Shown: positions 55,242 to 64,000 of the stretch, piece by piece
How the letters are laid out: the number at the start of each line of letters is the position of its first letter
Numbering within the stretch: position 1 is the stretch's first letter
NCBI GenBank assembly: GCA_019787685.1
Contig: JAHNUO010000006.1
Coordinates: forward strand, 496,001 to 560,000
Direction: 5' to 3'
DNA from: Chiua virens
Taxonomy: Eukaryota > Basidiomycota > Agaricomycetes > Boletales > Boletaceae
Length of the DNA: 64,000 nucleotides
Position numbers and translations under genes: made by a program
Notes under the pieces: generated by a model
Seen by the model: only the letters and a program-made list of their open reading frames with translations
What the model was told of the DNA's origin: nothing
Databases searched by the model: none

Positions 55242-57413
55242 TCAATACTTGAACCCGCCTGCAAGTCCCATCACGTTTTCTGGATCCACTTGTTTCTTGA
55301 TGTTCCTCAGCCTTTTTACGTTCGCCTTCCCGTATATCGCCTCAAGGGGCGTATCACCAAAGGCATAATTTCCGTAGAGAGGCAGTTGGTCCGTCTTGCC
55401 AGATGCTTTCGCCTGGAGGTTGGCTGCGCAGTCTTTCATCCCTTGGGTGATCACGTCATCCGTCGATCCATCTCCATACCACCCATAGAGAATGCTAATA
55501 GGCGAGAACGGGACTTTTCTCGACGCGGGCCACGCGGATGGGGACGTGGTGAAGTTGTAGACGGTTGGCATGAGTGGCTCAGCACCAAGAGCAACAAATC
55601 CGAAACCCGGCAGCTTGCTTCCTGCAGTCTGCATAGCCAGATTGAAAGGGTGAGTACTCCGAAGAAAGGACCAGTGATCTAAAACACTCACGATGCTTTC
55701 GTTCGACATAAATTCCAGGAAGTCTTGAGGGTAATCAAGCACGGATATTGTGCTGAATGCGGATCTGGTCGGGTGAATGGTTAAACGGGGATCAAATACT
55801 TGGCAGGATATGAAGATGATCTCACCGGAATCCCGAGGTCGATTGCGCGTTCGAAGATGCTACGAGGGACGAGAATGACCGCGTGAAGACCATGGTGTCG
55901 CTGTAGTTGGTCAGGAAGGCGTCGAATAGACCGGCAGGTGGCGTCGGACCATCATAGAACAAAATTGCCAAATTAGATACCTATTGATCGATGTCAGTGT
56001 CAAGCTTCACATGGGATGAACCATTAATCCCCTTCGAGGGTTCCATCGAGCGAGTGGCCGTTCAAACGGCCAACATCACGTGTGGTCAAAATCGGATACA
56101 TACCGTGCTCATGTTCCCCGCATGAACATATCCATATGAAGTGAGAACGGATGCCTTCGGGTCCACATTATTCGCCGAAAACTCAGCAGTTGCTTTCGTT
56201 AGTTCGTCGCGGTAAGATGAGCCGTAAGTAATAGTGCCACCCTATCCGAGAAAAGCAACCGAACGAGTCAGCAGTGCAGAAAACTCCGGCAATCGAACTG
56301 TGATAGAGCGGGTCTGCCATCACTTACCCAAACTTGCGTCTGTGGAAAGGTCTTGAACGTGAACTGCGTAACGATCCCCTGCATCAAGCCGCTTGAGCTC
56401 CGAGGCCTTTACCAGATCAGTGACGACGTGTGCTTACGAAGTTGTTGGATCCACCCTGCATACGATTATTAATCCACAATGAAAGATCGGACGTAGGCAA
56501 AAAAAAATACCTTGAGGGCGAAAAATAGATCCGCCTGGGAAGCGGTGACATTCATGGCACTACCATTTGGCAACACGAGCTCGAACGCCTCCACCATGTC
56601 GATAGTTAAACCATACAGGTTCGAGTGCCAAGCATACCCTACGGCCATACACGGGATTCGTCAACGCGTGCACATACGCGAACCTGCCAACTTACCTCCA
56701 CCAAGCGTGAAGCCGGCCACGCCGATTCCCGAGACCCGACCACCAGCGACGTTCACACCGTAGGGCTCCAGAGCGGCATAGACGTCGTCCCAGATTAGAC
56801 CAGCCCCTATTACGACAGTTTGTGTGGTAGGATCATATACCACATCTGTGAACCGGTGCATGGCGATATGTACGCCGAGCGTAGAAGAAAAACCGGGGTT
56901 GAGGGAATGTCCACCGCCCTTGACCTGTGGGTAGCATTGTCTCAGAGGTGAGGGTCATCCAAAGGTTACCAAACGCACTGCAAAAGGACATCGAGTCCGC
57001 GCCAGAATCCGAAGCTGTGGAATACGCAGCACGTTAGAAGTTGAGGTGTGTGACCTCAGTACGGAAGTCGGCACGTACTGCAACGCCGATATCCTCGGCC
57101 GTTCCAGGCTCAAATGAACATGCAGACTCTTGGATACTCGTGGCAGAGTAATGGGTCATGGCTTTGGAATATGGTTCCGTTCCTGCGGGACATACACTAT
57201 CAGTCGTACGTCGCAGTGACCGTAGAATGACCTCAAACCATTGAAGAATACCTCTGAAGCTGATGAGACCGACGATGCAATCTCTAAGCAGACTTCGGAC
57301 ATGTTTATTGAGGCTACATTCAAGGGAAATTGCGGGCCATTCGTCCAGCCCGCAAGATTGGAAAACCACGACCACACGAGTACACCCAATGAGGTCAATA
57401 GCACCCAAGCCAT
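55242..57413 (-). CDS. Secreted FAD-linked oxidase (berberine-bridge-enzyme-like)
   Basis: Flavoprotein oxidase of the BBE-like/vanillyl-alcohol oxidase fold. The N-terminus MAWVLLTSLGVLVWSWFSNLAG is a clear signal peptide. The PCMH-type FAD domain shows KGGGHSLNPGFSST, whose His is the usual site of covalent FAD attachment, then VVIGAGLIWDDVYAALEPYG, VAGGRVSGIGVAGFTLGGG and GGSNNFGIVTQFTFKTFP. The C-terminal BBE motif is YGNYAFGDTPLEAIYG followed by LRNIKKQVDPENVMGLAGGFKY, the normal end. About nine introns, all phase-consistent (for example 63 nt in frame after FMSNESI). No frame break is seen. The substrate (sugar, alcohol or alkaloid-like metabolite) is unknown; no biosynthetic cluster surrounds it. 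Confidence 0.88.
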
Positions 57414-57965
57414 GACAATGGATGAGAGCTAATTCAGGAGAGGCTCGAGGGGATAGGAAAGTGAGTGATGGAGCTCTCAGGAAAGGCTGCACCGTTTTTC
57501 ATCGGGAGCACCAACACGAGTCCGCACATAGGCTAGTCAAACAGCGGCCTCGAGGCTGAACGTCGCGCAGCCGGCACCGGCGAACGTACAGAACGTCATC
57601 GTTTTGGCCAATTGGGATCCGTGGTTGCCGGGCGAGAGCAGCATGAATGAATAAACGTACCAGGGACGTCGGGAGCCTGTTTGATGGCAAGTCGGAAGTT
57701 AGCTTGGGCGGTGTAATGTGGCGTGTAGGACCTGAGCACGCGTCAAGCATGCACTCAGGGAATGGTTCAAGTGTGGATCAATAGTATACAAAGATAAGCA
57801 AGAAACAGCAAACGAACAAAGCAAGCAGGACGAAACTAGCTGATAAAGATGTTTGGGATATACGGGGCGGAAGGAATAACCCAGAAAATTATCCGAGGTC
57901 CAACCATTGGAAATGTCAGCGGGTATGGTCTTGCAATAACGTTGGTCGCGTGTATCGTAAGTAAA
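57414..57965. other. Intergenic spacer
   Basis: Spacer of 552 bp between two minus-strand genes; no supported gene. Confidence 0.45.
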
Positions 57966-60900
57966 TTAATCATAGACATCAAGGTGCTCGTGGTCCGACG
58001 TTAGGTAAGGGTATGTCAGATTCGAATGAACTTTTGGTGCGGATACAATTTCATACTGGGACGTCTCGAGACTTGTTCGGCCTTCTGCTTGCGACTCTCG
58101 AGATATTGTGGAGAACCGGGTTTGGAGCGGAGATGCAGACGCTGGTGGTTGCATGACGAGGGAGGCCCGTGAAGGTAGAATAGCCGATAATAAGTCGTGC
58201 GACGCTGACGAGTAGTGGTAACCCGGCCCCGCCCTTGAGTGAGCGGGGTGCTTCCGATGGTCGAAGTTACTCCCAGTTCGAATGTGATTGGATGGAAGAT
58301 ATTGTTGTGGAAGTTGAGGAGTAGGTGGTATACTGTCATCTAGGGCACTCGGTCGTCTCGCCTTGATTGTCTCATTGGAGACAGGTCTTTCCGAACTTCT
58401 TCGGGGTTCGGAACCATTCGGTGGCTGTTGTGACATTGCGCCGGCGACCGTCTTCCATGATCTCAATATGGACTTGCGAACACCAGATTTCTCTTGAGGT
58501 GAAGCATTTACGAGGACAGCAGGTGAAGTTGGTCGAGAACCTGAAACGGAGGATGACGGGAGCGATGAATACGTGTCGTCAAATTGCAACTGCGATTTCC
58601 CACTCGAGCCTCTCGTAATCGGGTTCGGAAGAGCTGGAGCCGTGAGTTGGTCAGTTGGGGTAGATGGATATGGAGAGTTGGAGATCTGGAAAGAGGTTCG
58701 ACCAGGCGTCTGTGGCTGAGGCGGAACCCCAGACGATGATTTACTCCTCCGCCACAACTTCCTCAGACTTCTCACACTGACGATTGGTGCAGTCGACTTG
58801 GTAACGTTGTCGTCCACAAAACCGCACGAGTCGGCAGAGAAGCGGCTGGAGAGCGGCGCAGAGGTGAGCGCTTCTGGGCCTTCGTCTGTTGACGACACCG
58901 GTCTTGAAGGGGGAGGTTCGTTAGAGAACTGTTGTGCCACGGGATCCCAGTAGCTTTGCACGGGTACCGTATCAACTTCATAGAGAGATGGTGACGACCA
59001 AACGGATCATGGCGACAGGGGAATCGGGGAGTCGGAGGCGGCATTTACTTGGCGGGACGGGGAAGGTATCATGGCCGGGTACATGCCGGGTTCGAGATCT
59101 AGACGTCGTGCTTGGCTCTCCGTTGGTGCAGCGGATGAAGGGCCAGATGCAGGCTTGAAAGCCTTCGGAGCGTTGGTAGAAACTCCATTCAGAGCGAGTA
59201 TTGGGGGGAAGGGAGGAAGATTCGCAGGTCGCGGAGGTGAACCGTTTACTGCGTTTGTCACCGAAGAATAAGGGATTGTGGGCCATGCTTTATGTAAGGG
59301 ACCCGCAGATGGGCTTTAGGGGCATATTAGATGCAGCAAGAATGGTCAGGGTTAATACGTACTCGGGTGTGCTTGGTGTGGGCAACTGTGATGCATCCGA
59401 GACGTTGCGATGATGTGACACCGTCAAATCCTCATCTGGCATTGTTGTTTTCAACACCGAGGGAGAGAACTGAGCAAGGGTCTAAGATTGCTTGTCAAAT
59501 CATGTCTCCAGCTAACAATTTGATGATACCTACCCGCTCGATCTCATCTAACTTCGCTTTGAGGAGATATTGACTTCGCCGTCGATCGTTAGGATCATTC
59601 TCGTCGTACTGTAGGGACAAGTGGTTAGTGCGAGACGATGGGAAGGGAAAATGCACAACTTCTTCTTCATCATCTCCCAAATCCAAACCAAGGTCCAGGT
59701 CTTCAAACACTGTGCCCACTCGTTTCTCCTCGCTGTAGCTTCGCAATCGCTGATACTCTTGCTCTAGCTCTTGCGACACTCCTTCTTTGTTACGGAAATC
59801 CGCGGAGTCTGTTGTTCCCTCTATCACACTATTTGTTGGTGATTTGGGCACAAGAACCAGAGGAGAAGGCGTGGGCCGCCTTCCGCTAGTGGTAGAAGAC
59901 GACGACTTCCGTTTACACTCTGAGGAATTTGGAATTGTTACGCTGAGAGGTGGCCGGGACATTCGTCTTATGATATCCCGAACTTCGTCGACATCGTTGG
60001 CTGCAGCATCTTCCTCTTGGCCCTGTTCGGGAAGAGTCGCGAGTGACGTTGCGTCCAACGCAAGCTCCACTACGTTAGGATTGTTGACCTTCCGCCTCAC
60101 CCCGACGGATTCAGTACGAATTTCCGTCCAAGTCTCGGCGTCGGTGCCAAATACATCCCCAAGCGAGTCATGGTTCATAGTAGAAGTCATGCTTGTAGCT
60201 GGATCGGGATTCGAAGATTCTGAGAGCAGTGCGTATCCTCCATCCTCAAGTTGTTCCCCATCATCAGAATCCTCCTGAGACCGCAGAAACGGTGGTTTCT
60301 GCATTCTCTGCACCAATTTGAGGTCATGGGGAGCTCGCTTCTCATCCGTTGAATTGCTAGAGTCAAGGGTACGTGTCCGAGAAACAGAACGATGACTCGA
60401 GCGGCTCTCCGTCCTTTTCATACGTCGACTTCGCACCCATGGCTCGTACCAAGAAGCATTTCGCCTGTCAATGTCAAATTCTACCTTGGCAAGAATGGGT
60501 ATGATTGAAGCTGAGTTCAAGCCGGGTAACTCAATACTCGGCAGCCCGTGGTCTGAGGAGGGAGAAGTATCTGGTGTATCTGGTTCTGAGTGTGACGACG
60601 AGGCACCCGCGGACTTGTCGTGTGACCGGTTATCTGAGATAGATGAGCCGGTTGACGTGGAGGAAGGGGTTATTGGATACGCGAGTGGACGTGGCTGCTC
60701 GGTTCGCGTCGGAGTAGTAACCAAAGGCCGCAAGGACTGCGAAGGACCATTAGGTCCGACAGAAAGACCAAGGCCAAGAGGATTTGGGGTTCCACTTCGA
60801 GATAAGGCGATGACTTCATCTCGCTCCGCGCGAAGCACTCTTGACCAGATGTGTTTCCATATCTCCTCCGACAACCTTGGGCCCGGTTCTCCTCCGCCGG

Positions 60901-61471
60901 CGTCGCAGAAGGTTGGAGAAGGATAATGCATGGGACTATTGTCCCCATTCTGCGGAGAGGCGGACACGAGATAGAGGACGATACCCATCGTGCTAGGTAA
61001 AGCATATTCCCTTGCTATAACGACGAGCTGTGCTTGGAGGGTAGACTGTAGCGCGACAAGGGTTCCGCGGCGGAACTGGGTATGATAACCAGACGCGGTG
61101 TACGGAGGGGGGACAAGTTCGGAGGAGTCGGAGTCGGCTTCATGGTTGATGTGCATAGGGGGTATTATGTGTAATAAGAACTTGGATTGAACCTGAGATA
61201 CTAAGTTAAGGGCACTTGTGGTGGATGGTGTCACGGAGCGCCAAGGGAGATCAGTATTTGATGCGGATGGTGAACCGCCTAAATGAGATTGGGACAAAGA
61301 CAATGACGGAGCAGACGAGGTCATCATGGGCAATGGCGTTGACACACCAAGTGCATTGGCCAGCTTTGCGAGTCGATGGGGCGGAAGCGGCGCGCGGGGG
61401 GGAGCCCACCCTGGTCCCGATGCAGGGCTCTTCGAGTGCGCAGAGCTAGAAGTGTCTCGATGAGATTGCAT
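57966..61471 (-). CDS. Long Ser/Pro-rich protein of unknown function
   Basis: About 1,100 residues on the minus strand. An ordered N-terminal part (about residues 80-260) reads SQVQSKFLLHIIPPMHINHEAD, FRRGTLVALQSTLQAQLVVIAREY and GIVLYLVS, a beta-strand pattern, then WKHIWSRVLRAERDE. The rest is Ser/Pro/Asp-rich and looks disordered, with a conserved-looking helix RRRSQYLLKAKLDEIERTLAQF across the intron near 59.51 kb and LRKLWRRSKSS near the C-terminus. Frame changes occur near 59.28 and 59.0 kb; some may be introns I did not place. It resembles signalling or polarity scaffold proteins of fungi only in composition. The start is the first ATG, MQSHRDTSSSAHSK. Confidence 0.6.
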
Positions 61472-61753
61472 GGCAAAAAGGAGGGTCCGTCGAGATTAAA
61501 AAGACGGGTTTAGCGCTTCAAATGTGAGGCTGATCCAACAAGCGAACCGTGAAGCACGGGTGATAATGCTGAACCGAAACGATGTTTTAGCTGTCACTGA
61601 GAGAAGAGGACGACGAGGACGCACCTCGAAGAAACCGTGGCAGGTATAGTCATAAAAGTATTCGTATATGTCGATAGTCACGCACGCTGGCTAGCAAGTC
61701 CTATCGGTCGACGTCGCTGAGCGCAACGACGAGCTCTGAAGAAACCCGTCAAA
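61472..61753. other. Intergenic spacer
   Basis: Spacer of 282 bp between two divergent starts; no gene supported. Confidence 0.4.
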
Positions 61754-62078
61754 ATGAGCGGCGCTCACGTGACCCAAGTACGGTACGCCGAGATTTGGCA
61801 GTCATTATTGTTCGAGTCGGAATTTTCTCGTCTGTTCATCGGGAGTGGATGCGTTGGTTCACGATATGCGACAGCAAGGTGTTTATTTCCCCCAGCGTTC
61901 TATTGTCTGACGTTTCCGAGCTTGTTAGACTTTTCCATCACGACGAGTGCGTTGACAACCAAACGCACCGGTCCGTCCGCTACTTGTTTCGGCGTATCTA
62001 TTCTCTCACCGAACTAATACTAACCCATTCCCATGGTGTCCAGTATTTGCAGAAATTAATCGCCCAGAAGAAGAGTAA
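61754..62078 (+). CDS. Hypothetical micro-protein, 68 residues, low confidence
   Basis: A three-exon model: 61754-61777, intron 61778-61845 (68 nt), 61846-61993, intron 61994-62043 (50 nt), 62044-62078. It sums to exactly 69 codons. The second intron has a near-perfect branch point (CTAATACTAAC) 18 nt before the acceptor, the best single piece of evidence. The protein would start MSGAHVTQWMRWF and end RYLFRLFAEINRPEEE, with an acidic tail. I do not recognise a family. Skipping the first intron would give a different N-terminus. Confidence 0.35.
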
Positions 62079-62811
62079 ATTACGTTCTTCGTCGTCGTGA
62101 TCTCGGCCCTACCACCGCTCGTTGGACCAAGTGGCCTCGTGACCCTTGCCCAAGGCATCTGCCGTCGGGTAGGACATTGTGTAATTGCTTTCTTCTAGCC
62201 TTGAGGGCGCTGAATCTCCCTCTCCACTGATCGAGGAGTGGTCGAGGTTCCCAAGAACGTGACAATTTTTACTCTCGCTCGACACTGACCCACCCTCGAG
62301 TCCAGACGGGTGTTTTTCATTTACTGTCGGTTCTCGATATGGGACACGGCTTTCCCTCGAGCGAGGAGCTTCTGACGCCCACGTCTTTCGCGAAGATGGA
62401 CGGATAAAGCAGGCATTTAGGCGACATCCAGACACTTGTACGGTGGCACTAAGTTGGAGCGAGTACATGCTATCGATGGTGTTGGATCTGCTGGGCGATC
62501 AACATTTCGATCTACACGAGGAGCGCCTCGAGGCGGTTTGTCGGTGCATATGTATTATAATATGAATTCAAGTATCGCGGTAGAGACCCGCAGTGATGCG
62601 TGAGAAGGCGAGCTGAGCGACCCTCATCGTGGTTTGGTTCAGCGCAAACGGCGAGGATCACGACTTTGGCGACCCCATTGTCTTTGTTTCTTGGCTTCTT
62701 CTTCTTCTTTTCTTCGAACCCATTTCTTACCTTTTACTATCACATTGTGTATACGATCTCAGACTTGGCTTTTTCATTTTTGAGTCCACGACCCACCCAC
62801 GACCTCTGACA
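62079..62811. other. Intergenic; one minus-strand frame of unclear status
   Basis: Spacer of 733 bp. A minus-strand frame at 62109-62468 (119 codons) has a plausible acidic composition but no splice partner or motif. A TATTATAATATG stretch near 62551 and a CT-rich tract (62690-62720) lead into the bHLH gene. Confidence 0.35.
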
Positions 62812-63960
62812 ATGGATCAACACCAGCAGCACAACCAGCATATCCCTGATGATCACAACCCGAATCTCGGTCAAACGGGCCCTTATGGCTACTATCCTGC
62901 CGAGCACGACACCTCTTACTCCCTCGCGTACAACCACCAGATGCACCACCAGCATTCTTATCCGCTTCAACATCCTGCCACTCATCCGCGTGGGTGCACT
63001 TCCTCGCGTTTTTTACTCGCCTATACCTCATGTTGATCTGATAATGGGCTCGTGTACTTTGTATGTAGGTCATCTCTCCGCGCCAGACCTCCATCAAAGC
63101 CTGCAGTTCCATAATCTCAGCCTCATGTCCACGCATCAATATCCGCCACCCGTGTACACTTCATCGCCACAACATGTGTCAATGGGTCTGCCTGCAGGCT
63201 CTCCCCCTCCGCCCTCCCCTCACATGTATGATCCCTTGTCCCCTCCCATTTCAGGATCAGACACTTCAGCGGACGGCATCTACCACCATTCGAGAAACAG
63301 CAGCGGGACTGGCTCCCCTTCGTCATCCCGAGGAGCCAGCTTAGTACATCGCACTTCCCTACGTTACAACCCGACTCCTTCCCCAACGACAAGCTCTTCT
63401 GGCAGACGTGGTCGCGGCCGCTCCTTGAACGATTCAGACGACGACGATATGGGCGCTACCTTTGTTGAGAACGTCGCTCACTCCCGTAAAGAAGCGACGC
63501 GGCGGCAGCGCATTGAGGCCGAGCAGAGGCGGAGAGACGAATTACGCGACGGTTATGCGAAATTGAAAGACGTCCTCCCCGTCTCGAACCAGAAAAGCAG
63601 CAAGGTTTCGTTGCTCGAGCGAGGTAGGCCGTCGACCGCGATTCTTGACATCCATTGTCTCACCCGTCTATTTCTTCAGCGACCAACCACATTATCTTCC
63701 TCGAGAAGTCTACTCAAGAGATGCAGGCTCGTCTCCTTGTGCTAGAACAGGAAGTGCAGCGGTTGCGTGCCGTCAATGAAAAGATTTCTCTCGGTGTTAC
63801 CAACTCACCGTCGCCTGGCAATAACATCCATGGCGTCGACAGCAGACCTCTGTCTCCTCCGCCGGAGCCAGGCATGCCGAGCCACTCCCTTGCTCATGTG
63901 CAAGGACAAGAGCCTCCACGGGAAGACTCTCGCAGTCCAGCTGTATCAGAAGGATACTAA
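62812..63960 (+). CDS. bHLH transcription factor (Max/MLX type)
   Basis: A 337-residue nuclear protein. The N-terminal 200 residues are rich in His, Gln, Tyr, Pro and Ser (MDQHQQHNQHIPDDHN; YPPPVYTSSPQH), as in activation regions. The basic helix-loop-helix lies near residues 215-290: RRQRIEAEQRRRDELRDGY (basic region and helix 1, with the E-box-contacting Glu and Arg), loop DVLPVSNQKSSKVSLLER, helix 2 ATNHIIFLEKSTQEMQARL, then a leucine-spaced coiled coil LLVLEQEVQRLRAVNE, a leucine zipper. Introns 62990-63068 and 63624-63679 leave exactly 338 codons. The second intron splits helix 2 at its start. Targets would be CACGTG-type E-boxes. Confidence 0.9.
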
Positions 63961-64000
63961 ATGGCACCCAATTCAAACGCGCTGCCGTAATGGACGCTGC

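Noticed and set aside
1..64000. CRISPR arrays, transposons or provirus
   Set aside because: No direct-repeat arrays, terminal inverted repeats, integrase, reverse transcriptase or transposase motifs were seen on either strand.

Overview
The window is a gene-dense stretch of a basidiomycete nuclear genome, most likely from an Agaricomycete mushroom. The evidence is structural: nearly every gene is cut by many short introns (mostly 45-65 nt, GT-AG, two GC-AG), and the conserved proteins read as fungal. Lineage markers are a DUF6533 seven-helix protein, an F-box/LRR protein, a three-homeodomain regulator and a single-propeller WD40 protein. The species cannot be named from sequence alone.

Layout. 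1-17 kb: 3' end of a SAM methyltransferase, coatomer gamma (SEC21), pantothenate kinase, a triple-homeodomain transcription factor, then the lysophospholipase NTE1 on the minus strand. 17-27 kb: VPS33 (divergent from NTE1), a small HMG-like protein, an F-box/LRR protein, the exosome cofactor C1D/LRP1 (minus) and, divergent from it, a six-exon SF3B5 gene. 27-34 kb: a large methyltransferase, a DUF6533 membrane protein (minus) and the DNA-protein crosslink protease WSS1. 34-47 kb: a poorly resolved stretch, mitoribosomal mS45, CCT7, the eEF2 methyltransferase EFM3, a mitochondrial 2-methylisocitrate lyase (minus) and a hypothetical protein. 48-64 kb: a large XPF-fold protein resembling the meiotic Zip2/SHOC1 family, a WD40 protein, a secreted FAD-linked oxidase and a long Ser/Pro-rich protein (all three minus), and a bHLH factor.

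The genes do not form a pathway cluster. They are mostly housekeeping: vesicle traffic (SEC21, VPS33), lipid and CoA metabolism (NTE1, PanK, methylisocitrate lyase), RNA processing (C1D, SF3B5), protein folding and translation (CCT7, EFM3, mS45) and DNA repair or meiosis (WSS1, Zip2-like). Three head-to-head pairs share promoters of 121-185 bp.

Two points need care. First, about a dozen conserved exons are broken by a single extra base, always the +1 sign; after removing one base per break, coding lengths of SEC21, VPS33, PanK, WSS1, mS45, the methyltransferase and the homeobox gene become exact multiples of three. This looks like insertion-type sequence error, but it has not been proved. Second, many other apparent breaks disappear when a phase-correct short intron is used, so gene models here must be built by splicing. 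The most interesting biological details are a 6-nt microexon in WSS1, the micro-exon structure of SF3B5, and the Zip2/SHOC1-like gene.
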